Positions 46,723 through 55,629 of a DNA stretch of 64,000 nt are shown in pieces (the first letter of the stretch is position 1; every line of letters begins with the position of its first letter). A program made the position numbers and the translations under genes. The notes beneath the pieces were generated by a model. The model worked only from the letters and a program-made list of their open reading frames with translations. It had not been told where the DNA came from and searched no databases. Source of the DNA: Halofilum ochraceum (GTDB lineage: Bacteria; Pseudomonadota; Gammaproteobacteria; XJ16; Halofilaceae); contig NZ_LVEG02000017.1 in NCBI RefSeq assembly GCF_001614315.2, forward strand, positions 96,369 through 160,368. Direction: 5' to 3'.

Positions 46723-48201
46723 TCAGCGAGTCAGCGTCTTCACCAACTGCCCCGCTTCCGGTTCCCCGTCCGGCCAGTCGCCGTTGAGCAGGCGCAGCCG
46801 GTTGGCGGCGTCTTCCACGCCCTTCACGTCGCGCGCCAGGCCTCTATAGGTGGTGTTCGCGTCCGCCCGCACGACCTTGATCTTCAGCGGCTGCGCGGCC
46901 CGCTCCTGGGCCGCCGTGAGGGACGTCAGGCTGCCGGCGATATCGAGGAAGCGGTCATCGAAGCGATCGAACTCCGCGGTGTCGCGGGAGGTGGCGACAA
47001 AGTACCAGGGACGGCCGTCCTTGATCAGGACGACATGGCGCAGAATCCTCGGCCCCTGTTCGGTACGGCCGCGAATGATGCCCGTATAGCCCGACAGGCC
47101 GTTCGCCTCGAAACGGCGGCCGCGTTCCAGCTCCGCCTGGCCGATGCGTTCCTCGAGCAGACGGCGCGGCTGCGCGCCGGTGTCGGCCTTGCCGAGCGTG
47201 ACCTGCAGGGCGGCCGCGTCGTCGGGGGCCACGAACAGTACGCGCTGGGGCTGGTTGTCGATCGTCCACTGTGCGGGCGCCTTGAGCGCCGCGTCGAGCT
47301 CCAGGTGGAGGAACTCGCCGTCGACGACCGCGCCCTGGCTGGCGCTCGGGCCAAACGTCATGCCATCGATGCGCTCGAGATACGCCTCGCGACCGGCGGG
47401 CTGTGGATCCTCGGGGGCGTACTTCTTCGCTGCGCGGATGACTTCCTGGAGGCGTTTGTCGTTTTCCGGGTGCGTGGAGAACAGGCCATGGTATCCACCC
47501 GGCTCCCGTCCCTCGGCCTTGGCCCGTTGGCGTTCGTAAGCCTCCTGGTCCGCGAGGATCCCGACCACGCCCAGCATCTCTTCCGGGTCGTAACCGGTAC
47601 GGGCCAGGTATTCGGCGCCCAGCCGATCGGCCTGCAGTTCCTGCTCGCGGCCATAGCCGCGGATCGCGGCGAGCTGGACCGTCTGGAACAGATTGGCGGC
47701 CCCGGCGCCGGCGTCCGTCGTCGCCAGCAGGATGTTGCCGAGGAAGCTGCTGGCGGTCGCGGCGCTCTGCTGGCGCACCGAGTGGCGTGCGGTCACGTGG
47801 CCGAGTTCGTGTCCGAGCACCCCCGCGAACTCCGCCTCGGAATTGAAGTACGCCATGATGCCACGCGTCATGTAGATGTAGCCGCCGGGCAGCGCGAAGG
47901 CGTTGACCTCGGGGCTGTCCACCACCGTGAAGGTGTAGTCGATGTCGGGGCGATGGCTCTTGCGCGCGAGTCGCTGCCCGAGGCGCGACGTGTATTCCTG
48001 CAGCTCGGGATCGTCGTAGGCGTCGTAGCGCTGCTCCATCAGCTGTTCGTGATACTGGGCGCCGAGCGCGAGTTCCTGCTGCTCGGACATGAGCACGAAA
48101 TCGCGCTCGCCGGTCACCGGGTTGGTGGCGCATCCGGCGAGCAGCAGGATGGCCGCCAGGGCCGGAATCCAGTGGTATCGATTCGGGATATGCATGGTCA
48201 T
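46723..48201 (-). CDS. M48-family metalloprotease lipoprotein
   Basis: A 492-residue lipoprotein with lipobox L-L-A-G-C and the zinc motif H-E-L-G-H (about residue 130), followed by the third ligand Glu in Q-E-L-Q-A-D. The C-terminal half (about 280-480) is an extra alpha-beta region seen in YfgC/LoiP-like proteins. It probably handles outer-membrane protein quality control in the periplasm, by analogy to BepA/YcaL. The start overlaps the nuclease stop (ATGA). Confidence 0.9.
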   Translation of the reverse strand: MTMHIPNRYHWIPALAAILLLAGCATNPVTGERDFVLMSEQQELALGAQYHEQLMEQRYDAYDDPELQEYTSRLGQRLARKSHRPDIDYTFTVVDSPEVNAFALPGGYIYMTRGIMAYFNSEAEFAGVLGHELGHVTARHSVRQQSAATASSFLGNILLATTDAGAGAANLFQTVQLAAIRGYGREQELQADRLGAEYLARTGYDPEEMLGVVGILADQEAYERQRAKAEGREPGGYHGLFSTHPENDKRLQEVIRAAKKYAPEDPQPAGREAYLERIDGMTFGPSASQGAVVDGEFLHLELDAALKAPAQWTIDNQPQRVLFVAPDDAAALQVTLGKADTGAQPRRLLEERIGQAELERGRRFEANGLSGYTGIIRGRTEQGPRILRHVVLIKDGRPWYFVATSRDTAEFDRFDDRFLDIAGSLTSLTAAQERAAQPLKIKVVRADANTTYRGLARDVKGVEDAANRLRLLNGDWPDGEPEAGQLVKTLTR

Positions 48202-48971
48202 TTTCCGTTATCCATCCATTCGACCGCGGCCGGATGGCGCAGGTTCATCCGGGCCTGACCATCGACCTGGTAGATCCAGCCGCGCGCCCGCAGGCTGCGC
48301 CCGTGCCAGCGGCGCGGATCGGCGTTTTCAAAGTATGGCAGATCGGCGCGCGCCAGCCGCAGGGTGAGTTCGCCGAGGTCGAGCCAGTAGGCGCGCCGGC
48401 TGGTGCCCACCCGCTGGATAGTACCGGTAACCAGAGCGAACCCGCCGGCATTCGCGCCCAGGTCAGCGGCGGCGACGGGCGCCAGCGCCGCCTCGCCGTG
48501 GACGCCTCGGTCCGCTTCCCGGGCCGCGCGTTCCACGCGGCGATAGCAGTCGAGGTGTCCGAGGTTGGGCGGCACGGCGATATGCCAGCCAAGGCCGCGG
48601 CGCAGGAGCGCGGCGGCGACATTCTGGCCATCGGCGGTATATACGTGAGCGAGCAGCCGATCGTAGCGGTCGGTGCCCTCTGGGGCCATCTCGAGCCCGA
48701 CGGTACGGTTGCCGGCAAGCAGATCGATCAGCGCCTCGCGGGCCCTGCGGGCGAGCGGTTCGTCGGGGGCGCCGTCGCGCCCCATTTCGGGGGTATTGAT
48801 CCCCACGAGGCGCACGTTGCGGCCATCGCTCAGGCGGATGGAATCGCCGTCATGGACGCGAACGACCTCGGCGCGCGCGTCGATGCGCTCGGCCGGGCAC
48901 TGGGTGGCGACTGCGGTGGTGGACCAGACAAACAAAAGGGCGCCCGCAAGGAGCGCCCCGATGTCGTGCAC
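48198..48971 (-). CDS. Thermonuclease (SNase-like) family protein
   Basis: A 257-residue exported protein with a staphylococcal-nuclease core: V-V-R-V-H-D-G-D-S-I, V-R-L-V-G-I-N-T-P-E, and later Y-D-R-L-L-A-H-V-Y, which carry the usual Arg, Asp and Glu catalytic positions. A C-terminal extension of about 90 residues looks like an OB-type beta domain. The start is uncertain: GTG 48971 gives a signal peptide, but the rpmE terminator lies inside that signal-peptide region. Confidence 0.75.
   Translation of the reverse strand: MHDIGALLAGALLFVWSTTAVATQCPAERIDARAEVVRVHDGDSIRLSDGRNVRLVGINTPEMGRDGAPDEPLARRAREALIDLLAGNRTVGLEMAPEGTDRYDRLLAHVYTADGQNVAAALLRRGLGWHIAVPPNLGHLDCYRRVERAAREADRGVHGEAALAPVAAADLGANAGGFALVTGTIQRVGTSRRAYWLDLGELTLRLARADLPYFENADPRRWHGRSLRARGWIYQVDGQARMNLRHPAAVEWMDNGK
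48929..48958 (-). terminator. Intrinsic terminator of rpmE, inside the nuclease 5' end
   Basis: A GGGCGC/GCGCCC stem (48953-48958 with 48938-48943 on the minus strand) followed by TTTTGTTTG. It lies 55 bases after the rpmE stop, overlapping the codons for the nuclease signal peptide. Confidence 0.7.
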
Positions 48972-49012
48972 TGCAGCCCTGGCAACTGCGGCCAGTGGCC
49001 GCGGCTGTTGAC

Positions 49013-49213
49013 TCAGCGCTGGTAGCGGCGGCGGAACTTGTCCACCTGACCGGCCGTGTCCATCAGCTTCTGCTTGCCCGTAAAGAACGGGTGACAGCTC
49101 GAGCAGACCTCGACCTGCAGGTCGTGACCGAGCGTCGAGCGCGTCTCGAAGCTGTTGCCACAGCTGCACGTGACCTTGACTGCTTCGTAATTGGGGTGGA
49201 TATCCTGCTTCAT
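49013..49213 (-). CDS. rpmE: 50S ribosomal protein L31, zinc-binding form
   Basis: A 66-residue protein with the four zinc cysteines (C-S-C-G near residue 16 and C-S-S-C-H near 37), so it is the zinc-replete C+ form. Its own promoter and terminator are visible. Confidence 0.97.
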   Translation of the reverse strand: MKQDIHPNYEAVKVTCSCGNSFETRSTLGHDLQVEVCSSCHPFFTGKQKLMDTAGQVDKFRRRYQR

Positions 49214-49258
49214 CGCGCCCGTCCTCGCTCAGGTAGGTGGCTCGGCGAAAGGGAGCGG

Positions 49259-49287
49259 ATTGTAAGGCCTCAGCGCCTCGCGGGCAA
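49259..49287 (-). promoter_or_regulatory. Sigma-70 promoter of rpmE
   Basis: On the minus strand TTGCCC (49282-49287), 17 bases, TACAAT (49259-49264). The leader would be about 40 bases. Confidence 0.75.
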
Positions 49288-49475
49288 CACCCCTGACCTG
49301 TGGATAACTTTGTGGATGGAATCGGCCGGTCCAGCATCCCGACAGGGCTCAGGGGCGATTCGGAGGGGCCATCCCTATGCCGTGGGCGCAAGGTATTTCC
49401 AACGAGGTCAGTATCTTATGAAGGCGCTGCCGGATCGCAACGGGTGCGAGATCGGCTTCGATCCGGGCCCTGCTC

Positions 49476-49748
49476 TCAATGCAGGCCGATTCCCGGCCTG
49501 TGCATGAAAAACGCGTTTGCACCGACGACCCGGTCGAGCCGCAGGAACCGGCGTCGTCCGCGCAGGTCCTCGACGACGAGGTATTCGGCCCGCTGACGGG
49601 TCCGCAGGTCGATCGGCAGGACCGCTTCCACGCGGCACTCTCCGCGCGGCGCGTGCCAGCCGAGCCGCAGCCACTGGTGGCGCAGGATCGCCAGTTCGTA
49701 GGTGTCGTAGAGCTCGCCGGGTATCGGTTGGTACTCAGGAATCGTCAT
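49476..49748 (-). CDS. rof: Rho-binding antiterminator Rof
   Basis: A 90-residue protein matching the Rof family: Y-Q-P-I-P-G-E-L-Y-D-T-Y-E-L near the start, then I-D-L-R-T-R-Q-R-A-E-Y-L and F-L-R-L-D-R-V. Rof is a small Sm-like protein that binds Rho and lowers termination. The start at M-T-I-P-E-Y lies inside the CPXCG gene, so the two are coupled; longer frames run through the repeat element. Confidence 0.78.
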   Translation of the reverse strand: MTIPEYQPIPGELYDTYELAILRHQWLRLGWHAPRGECRVEAVLPIDLRTRQRAEYLVVEDLRGRRRFLRLDRVVGANAFFMHRPGIGLH

Positions 49749-49923
49749 CGCGCGCGACCTCGACCGCGAGACCGCCACCGCCATCGTCCCGGACGTGGAA
49801 GTGGATCGGGTTGCAGCACACCTCACAGTCCTGAATATAGTCCGAATCGGCGTCGTCGGGTTCGACCAGCGCAGTGAATGTCGCCCCGCAGTAAGGGCAT
49901 TCGATCTCGATTTCGTCCAGCAT
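49735..49923 (-). CDS. CPXCG-motif cysteine-rich protein
   Basis: A 62-residue zinc-ribbon protein: E-C-P-Y-C-G near residue 9 and D-C-E-V-C-C-N-P later, with an acidic C-terminus. The family is conserved in gammaproteobacteria without a known role. Confidence 0.88.
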   Translation of the reverse strand: MLDEIEIECPYCGATFTALVEPDDADSDYIQDCEVCCNPIHFHVRDDGGGGLAVEVARDDDS

Positions 49924-49994
49924 TTCGGGAGCCCGCTTTTCGTCACCTTTTTACAAGAGCCGGTTCGTGGTGCCTGTTTGGGTCTGGATTTCGG

Positions 49995-50230
49995 GTTCTC
50001 GCCAAGGCGCAAAGGGCGCCAAGGGACGCGAAGAAAACTGTAGGAGCGAGCTTGCTCGCGATGGTGCCCGCACGACGGAGAGCAATCGAAGCTGGTCCGA
50101 GCCGACCCATCCGGGATCGATCGGGCGGTGATGAAGGCACCCCTTGGGCCAAACCATTCGCGAGCAAGCTCGCTCCTACAGGTCGGGAGTTCTTCGCGTC
50201 CCTTGGCGAACTCCGCGCCTCTGCGAGAAC
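49995..50230. mobile_element. Nested inverted-repeat element (TTCTCGCCAAG outside, GTAGGAGCGAGC inside)
   Basis: The outer arms are GTTCTCGCCAAGGCGCAAAG at 49995 and the inverse ending CTGCGAGAAC at 50230. Directly inside each is a REP-like hairpin: GTAGGAGCGAGCTTGCTCGC at 50040 and the inverse ending CTCGCTCCTAC at 50179. The centre is about 95 bases of unrelated sequence. It fills the gap between hemW and the CPXCG gene; nothing else is coded there. Confidence 0.8.
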
Positions 50231-50261
50231 CAAAAACCCACGTCTCCAACCCCCAAAACCA

Positions 50262-51479
50262 TCACTCCGTCACAATCGGCAGATCCAGCGCCGCCTCACG
50301 GCCGGCCCCCCAGCCCTCGGTCTCGGCCGCGATCCGGGCCACCAGGTCATTGTGGAAGCTCAGGCCGCGCGCGGTCGGTCGAATCCGCCCGGCCGCGCGT
50401 TCGATCAGTCCGTCCTCCTCCGCGCGCGCGAGCGGGCGTCCCAGCCAGCGCAGCGGCACGCCGGTGCGCGCATCGAAATCGGCGGCTGCGAAACCGTCCG
50501 GCAGGCGCAATGCGTTGAGCATGAATTCCAGCGCCGCGTCGGCGGCCGTCAGACGGCGCGTCTGCGCCACCCGGTTCGGGCCGTGGGCGCGCTCCAGGTA
50601 TGCCTGCGGCGCGCGGACCTTGTGGGTGCGCTCGATCGTGCCCCGAGCCGGTACGGTCCGCTTGCCATGCGCGCCGGCGCCGATCCCGAGGTAGTCGCCG
50701 AACTGCCAGTAATTCAGGTTGTGTTCGCAGCGCCGGTCGTGGCCGCGCGCCCAGGCGGAGATCTCGTAGCGCGAGAAGCCGGCCGCCGCGAAACGCGCAT
50801 GGCCCGCGTCCTCGATGTCGGCGACAGCGTCCTCGTCCGGCAACTGTGGCGGCCGGCTCCAGAACACGGTGTTCGGCTCCAGCGTCAACTGGTACCAGGA
50901 CACGTGACCGACCCCGAGCCCCAGTGCGGTATCCAGGTCCTGCATGGCGCCGGCGAGCGTCTGCCCCGGCAGCGCGTACATCAGATCCAGATTGATCCGC
51001 TCGAAGCCGGCCGCCAGCGCGGTCTCCGCGGCCGCGTGCGCGGCGGCGCCGTCGTGGATGCGCCCGAGTGCGGCGAGCGCGGCGTCATCGAAGCTCTGGA
51101 TGCCCAGCGACAGCCGATTGACGCCCGCCTCGCGGAATCCCCGGAAACGGTCGGTCTCCATCGTGCCCGGGTTGGCCTCGAGCGTAATCTCGATGTCGGG
51201 TGCCGGGTTCAGGTACATGCGCACGCGCGCCAGCAGCCGGTCGATCGCCTCCGGCGGGAACAGGCTCGGCGTGCCGCCGCCGATGAAGATCGCCTCCAGC
51301 GGGCGCCCCCAGATCTCCGGCAGTTCCTGCTCGAGGTCCGCGGCGAGGGCGTCGACGTAGGCATCGACCGGAATCTGACCTGGTGCGGTATGCGAGTTGA
51401 AATCGCAGTACGGACACTTCTTTACGCACCACGGCAGGTGGAGGTAGAGGGTCAGCGGCGGGTTCGAATGGAATTCCAT
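50262..51479 (-). CDS. hemW: Heme chaperone HemW (radical SAM)
   Basis: A 405-residue radical-SAM protein with the cluster motif C-V-K-K-C-P-Y-C-D-F, G-G-G-T-P-S-L and the HemW tail with Y-W-Q-F-G-D-Y-L-G-I-G-A-G-A-H. Formerly annotated as oxygen-independent coproporphyrinogen oxidase-like; HemW binds heme and passes it to apoproteins. ATG 51479 is preferred to an upstream GTG. Confidence 0.92.
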   Translation of the reverse strand: MEFHSNPPLTLYLHLPWCVKKCPYCDFNSHTAPGQIPVDAYVDALAADLEQELPEIWGRPLEAIFIGGGTPSLFPPEAIDRLLARVRMYLNPAPDIEITLEANPGTMETDRFRGFREAGVNRLSLGIQSFDDAALAALGRIHDGAAAHAAAETALAAGFERINLDLMYALPGQTLAGAMQDLDTALGLGVGHVSWYQLTLEPNTVFWSRPPQLPDEDAVADIEDAGHARFAAAGFSRYEISAWARGHDRRCEHNLNYWQFGDYLGIGAGAHGKRTVPARGTIERTHKVRAPQAYLERAHGPNRVAQTRRLTAADAALEFMLNALRLPDGFAAADFDARTGVPLRWLGRPLARAEEDGLIERAAGRIRPTARGLSFHNDLVARIAAETEGWGAGREAALDLPIVTE

Positions 51480-51699
51480 GGGGGGCAACACTGGTTACGG
51501 GTAACCCATGGTAGCAGGCACCGATTTGCGTGGTGGCTCGTGTCGACTACATTATGATCCTGATTGCGCGCAGTCTTTCGCACTCGGCGCCGGCACGGGG
51601 TGATCGATCTGGCCGCGCTTGCGGCGATGTCCGTTTCGCAACAGCCATGGGAGTGGCGGAGATGGATACTCCAACGCGTCTGCAACGGGTGCTCGGCTC

Positions 51700-52773
51700 A
51701 TGACATGGCGTCCGCGCCGTGCGAGCGCCGGCAAGGTCCGACACATTTACCTGCTCCGCATCGTCGGTCTGGTGCTGGGTGGGATCTGTGTCGCCGCCGT
51801 TTTCCATGAACGCGGAGCCGCTCCCGTCGCCTGGGGGCTGCTGGGCCTCTACGTCATCGTCTGGCCACACCTCGCAATTCTCCATACGCTGCGCAGCCAG
51901 CCCCCCCGTCGCGCGGAAAATCGCAACCTCATGGTCGACTCGCTGATGGGCGGTGTGTGGATCGCCCTGATGCAGTTCAGCCTCTTGCCGAGCGTGGTAC
52001 TGGCATCGATGCTTTCGACGGGCAACACCGGCTTCGGTGGCTGGCGGTTGTTGCTGTCCGGACTGGTGGCAATGCTCGTAGGCGGCGGCGTGACGGCGCT
52101 GCTGGTGGGGGCCCCGATCAACCCCGAGGTTTCCATGTTCGTGCTGAGCGCCACCCTGCCGGTGTTGATTGGCTTCCCGTTGATGTTCGGGCTGGTCATG
52201 CACGGTCTGGCACGAAACCTCGCCCGGCAACGGCGGGAGTTCGAGCGTCTCAGCCGCACGGACAGCCTGTCCGGGCTGTACAACCGGCTGCTCTGGGATG
52301 AGTGGGTCACGGCCGAGTTCGCGCAACTGCAGCGCCACGGTGGTGAAGCGGCGCTGCTGCTGCTCGATATCGACCGGTTCAAGGATTACAACGACACTTG
52401 GGGGCCCGACGCGGGCGATGACGCGATCCGTCACGTCGCGCGGGTGCTGCGCGGCGAGTGCCGGCGCGAAGACTGGATCGCGCGCTACGGCGGCGAGGAA
52501 TTCGGCGTGCTCCTGCCGGAGATCGACCGGGAGAGGGCGCTGGCCGCCGCGGAGCGTCTGCGCGCCAGGGTCGGTCGTGCGGACAGCGACTTCGCCGGTC
52601 TCACCGTAAGCATCGGCGTGGCGCCGTTCGACCCGGTGCTCGTCGATGGCGAGGAGTGGATGCTGCGGGCAGAAAAGGCCCTCTATGCGGCCAAGCGTGC
52701 AGGCCGCAACTGTTGTGTGGTCACGGAACCGACCGCAGAATCGGCGCCCCGTTCGACACCCAGAACCGCCTGA
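51700..52773 (+). CDS. MASE2-GGDEF diguanylate cyclase
   Basis: A 357-residue inner-membrane cyclase. An N-terminal MASE2 domain of several helices (about 15-170) includes W-P-H-L-A and R-A-E-x-R-N-L-M-V-D-S. The GGDEF domain has the active R-Y-G-G-E-E-F and the R-R-E-D inhibitory site five residues before it, so it should make c-di-GMP with product feedback. The architecture is that of AdrA/DgcC, which controls cellulose in enterics. ATG 51700 is used; a TTG at 51619 would add a non-conserved tail. Confidence 0.92.
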   Translation: MTWRPRRASAGKVRHIYLLRIVGLVLGGICVAAVFHERGAAPVAWGLLGLYVIVWPHLAILHTLRSQPPRRAENRNLMVDSLMGGVWIALMQFSLLPSVVLASMLSTGNTGFGGWRLLLSGLVAMLVGGGVTALLVGAPINPEVSMFVLSATLPVLIGFPLMFGLVMHGLARNLARQRREFERLSRTDSLSGLYNRLLWDEWVTAEFAQLQRHGGEAALLLLDIDRFKDYNDTWGPDAGDDAIRHVARVLRGECRREDWIARYGGEEFGVLLPEIDRERALAAAERLRARVGRADSDFAGLTVSIGVAPFDPVLVDGEEWMLRAEKALYAAKRAGRNCCVVTEPTAESAPRSTPRTA

Positions 52774-52824
52774 CCAGGCGGCCGCGCAGGCGCCTCCCGG
52801 TCCGGCCCGCCACGGAGCCTCCCC

Positions 52825-53181
52825 ATGGAAACGCTGTACGTTATCGGTTTTGTGGTCCTGCTGATCGCGATCACCGTCGTGCCGGTGATGATCGCGGCCA
52901 AATGGGCTCGCGCGCGGCGCTCCGGATTCCTGCCTGCACTGGCGGCCGTGGTGCTGGCGACGGTCGTGGCGCAGCTCGCGCTTACCGTGACCGGCGATGC
53001 GCTCATCGGTCTGGTACTGGCGCTTGTGGGGGCCTGTGCCGTATACGCCCTGGTACTGGGGGCGTCGTTCGTGGCGGCCGTGGGCATCGCCGTCGTCGCG
53101 GTCATTCTGCAGGCGCTGATCGTTGCCGCCCTGGTGGCGCTCGGCCTGCAGATGCCGATCCCGGTCGCGGGCCCGATCTGA
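52825..53181 (+). CDS. Small multi-pass membrane protein, unknown
   Basis: A 118-residue protein made almost entirely of four hydrophobic helices rich in Ala, Val and Leu. I recognise no family. It starts 51 bases after the cyclase and may be on the same transcript. Confidence 0.6.
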   Translation: METLYVIGFVVLLIAITVVPVMIAAKWARARRSGFLPALAAVVLATVVAQLALTVTGDALIGLVLALVGACAVYALVLGASFVAAVGIAVVAVILQALIVAALVALGLQMPIPVAGPI

Positions 53182-53246
53182 TACGGAGGGAGTTGGCGTC
53201 GCCCTCACGGAGTTTCCGGCACGCGTCCGGTCGCCGGGGTTGTCCA

Positions 53247-53322
53247 TCGCGAGCAAGCTGGCTCCTACATGAGTCCTGACATCGGGTTGCAGGTCCACCT
53301 GTAGGAGCGAGCTTGCTCGCGA
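53247..53322. repeat. GTAGGAGCGAGC pair, outward-facing
   Basis: TCGCGAGCAAGCTGGCTCC ending CTAC at 53268, then GTAGGAGCGAGCTTGCTCGC at 53301. It lies between the small membrane protein (+) and acuI (-), again tail to tail. Confidence 0.8.
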
Positions 53323-53344
53323 TGATCGAAATCGCCGCGCCGGC

Positions 53345-54343
53345 TCAGTCCGCGATCCGCACCACCGTACGCCCGCGGGTCTCGCCCGCCAGCATGCGCT
53401 CGAATACGTCCCCGAGGCCATCCAGGTCGACGGTGCCGGCCCGGATCGCGTCCAGATGCCGCGGCTTCCAGTCCGAACCCAGCCGGGCCCAGGCGCGCTC
53501 ACGGCGGTCGCGCGGGCAGTTGGCTGAACTGATGCCGAGCAGGCTGACGCCGCGCAGGATGAACGGCATCACGGTCGTGTCCAGTTCATGCCCGCCCGCG
53601 AGACCGATGCTGGCGATGCTGCCCCAGGGGGCCGTCGTACGCAGGAGCTCACCGAGCATGGCGCCGCCGACGTTGTCGATCGCGCCGCCCCAGACGGCCT
53701 TTTCCATCGGCCGGCCCTTCGTCGTCAGCGCATCGCGATCGATCACGCGGGTCGCGCCCAGTTCCTTCAGCCACGCCTCGGCGTCCGGTTTGCCGCTCAC
53801 CGCGACGACCTCGTAGCCCTGCGCGGACAGGAGGTCGATCGCGATGCTGCCGACACCGCCGGTTGCCCCGGTGACGACGATCGGTCCGGCGTCCGGCGTG
53901 AGGCCGTTCTCCTCCAGCCGCTGCAGCGCCAGTGCCGCGGTGAAGCCGGCGGTGCCGAGCGTCATCGCCGTGAAGGCGTCGAAGTCGTCGGGCAGCGGGA
54001 TGACGAAATCGGCCGGTACGCGCACGTACTCCGCGTAACCGCCGTCATGGTCTTCGGAAAGGCCGCAGCCGGTCACCAGCACCGGGTCGCCCGCGCTGAA
54101 CCCGCCGGCGCTCTCCACGACGGTGCCGGCCACGTCGATGCCGCCGACCAGCGGCAGCCGCCGCGCGATCTTCCCGCGGCCGGTGCCGGCCAGCGCGTCC
54201 TTGTAGTTCACGGAGGAATACTCGGCGCGGATGGTCACGTCCCCCGCGTTGAGATCGTCCAGCGACAGTCGGGTCAGTTCGCCGCCGTTGCCGTCCTCGC
54301 GGAGGCGGAACGCACGGAAGGGGTCGCTCGGCAGTTGCGTCAT
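53345..54343 (-). CDS. acuI: Acrylyl-CoA reductase AcuI/YhdH family
   Basis: A 332-residue medium-chain reductase without structural zinc. It has Y-S-S-V-N-Y-K-D-A-L, G-I-D-V-A-G-T-V and the cofactor motif V-T-G-A-T-G-G-V-G-S. The YhdH/AcuI group reduces acrylyl-CoA to propionyl-CoA with NADPH. ATG 54343 is chosen; the longer frame has no support. Its position next to the malyl-CoA genes may be by chance or may point to C3 metabolism. Confidence 0.85.
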   Translation of the reverse strand: MTQLPSDPFRAFRLREDGNGGELTRLSLDDLNAGDVTIRAEYSSVNYKDALAGTGRGKIARRLPLVGGIDVAGTVVESAGGFSAGDPVLVTGCGLSEDHDGGYAEYVRVPADFVIPLPDDFDAFTAMTLGTAGFTAALALQRLEENGLTPDAGPIVVTGATGGVGSIAIDLLSAQGYEVVAVSGKPDAEAWLKELGATRVIDRDALTTKGRPMEKAVWGGAIDNVGGAMLGELLRTTAPWGSIASIGLAGGHELDTTVMPFILRGVSLLGISSANCPRDRRERAWARLGSDWKPRHLDAIRAGTVDLDGLGDVFERMLAGETRGRTVVRIAD

Positions 54344-54702
54344 GTCGGTCTCCGATTTCGGGGCGCGCGATCGCGGAGCCACACATGCTAGCAGCCCGGC
54401 AGACCCGGGCTCACCTTATGCGGCAGGCGGGTGTCGAATCGGCCGGTATGTCGCGTAGGTTGGGTTGACGAAGGAAACCCAACGGGACGACCGCCCCGCC
54501 GGCACCGCGTTGAATCGTGTCGATGGATTGCGCCTCAACCCGTTGGGTATCGCTGCCGCTCAACCCAACCTGCGGTTTTCCTGCCGCCTGCGCGCCTTGG
54601 ACCATCCGGGCGAAGGCGTACAATAGCCCCGGCCTTTTTCAGATGCGGGGCGTGGCACGACCGGATCGTGCCGCCAGCGCCCGCCAACCGGAGAATGAAA
54701 GC
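54344..54702. other. acuI-mdh divergent gap
   Basis: 359 bases with a GTAG-footed palindrome family of its own (54455-54573: GTAGGTTGGGTTGACG at the left, CTCAACCCAACCTGC at the right, with AACCCAACG and CGTTGGGT inside) and the mdh promoter at 54597-54624. No gene. Confidence 0.7.
54597..54624 (+). promoter_or_regulatory. Sigma-70 promoter of mdh
   Basis: TTGGAC at 54597-54602, 16 bases, TACAAT at 54619-54624. The leader is about 70 bases, which excludes the longer upstream mdh frame. Confidence 0.7.
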
Positions 54703-55629
54703 ATGGACAAGATTGCGGTCGTAGGCGGTGCAGGGCGCGTCGGTGAGTCGGCGGCGCTGTACCTGATGCAGCAGAACCTGTGCCGCGAGGTGGCGGTCAT
54801 TGATATCGCCGAGGGCCCGGCGAAGGGTGCGGCACTCGATATCGCCGAGTCGGCGCCGGTGTTCGGTTCCGATACGCGCGTGTGGGGTTCGTCCGACTAC
54901 GCCGATCTCAAGGACAGCGATCTGATCATCGTGACCGCCGGCCTGCCGCGCAAGCCGGGCATGAGCCGCTCGGATCTGCTCGACAAGAATATCGCGATCA
55001 TGGACCAGATCGCCGATGCGGCCGCCGAGCACGCCCCCAACGCGATGATGATCGTGGTCGCGAACCCCGTCGATGTCATGACCTATCGCGCCTGGCAGCG
55101 CACCGGCTGGCCGCGCAACCGCGTGTTCGGTCAGGCGGGCGTGCTCGACTCCTCGCGCATGGCCTGGTTCCTGGCCGAGGCGACCGGGCGTTCCATGGCC
55201 GACATCGATGCGATGGTCCTGGGCGGCCACGGCGACCAGATGGTGCCGATGATGCGCTACACCACGGTCAACGGCATCCCGGTCGAGAATTTCCTCGATC
55301 AGGCCAAGATCGACGAGATCATCGAGCGCACGCGCAAGGGCGGCGCCGAGGTCCTGGGGCTGCGCGAGAACTCCAGTGCCTACCTCGCGCCAGGTGCCTC
55401 GACGGTCGAGATGGTCGAGTCGGTGGTCAACGACCGCGGCCGGGTCCTGCCGTGCGTGGCGATCCTCGACGGCGAGTACGGGCATTCGAACTGCGCCATG
55501 GGCGTGCCGTCGATCCTGAATCGCAACGGCCTGGATAAAATCGTCGAACTGGACCTGAACGAGCGCGAACGTGGTGAGTTCGAGACTTCGCTGGCCGCCG
55601 TCGAAGAGGACCTCGCCCGCCTGAAGTAA
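54703..55629 (+). CDS. mdh: Malate dehydrogenase, LDH-like type
   Basis: A 308-residue NAD enzyme that interconverts malate and oxaloacetate. N-terminal I-A-V-V-G-G-A-G-R-V-G is the nucleotide site, and V-A-N-P-V-D and G-G-H-G-D-Q-M (catalytic His) follow. It is of the LDH-like class, not the enteric class. ATG 54703 has GGAGA eight bases upstream. The C4 block that follows (mcl, mtkAB) uses its product. Confidence 0.93.
   Translation: MDKIAVVGGAGRVGESAALYLMQQNLCREVAVIDIAEGPAKGAALDIAESAPVFGSDTRVWGSSDYADLKDSDLIIVTAGLPRKPGMSRSDLLDKNIAIMDQIADAAAEHAPNAMMIVVANPVDVMTYRAWQRTGWPRNRVFGQAGVLDSSRMAWFLAEATGRSMADIDAMVLGGHGDQMVPMMRYTTVNGIPVENFLDQAKIDEIIERTRKGGAEVLGLRENSSAYLAPGASTVEMVESVVNDRGRVLPCVAILDGEYGHSNCAMGVPSILNRNGLDKIVELDLNERERGEFETSLAAVEEDLARLK

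Noticed and set aside
51547..53502. 651-residue minus-strand frame opposite the MASE2-GGDEF gene
   Set aside because: It runs through two plus-strand genes and a REP pair; no recognisable domain.
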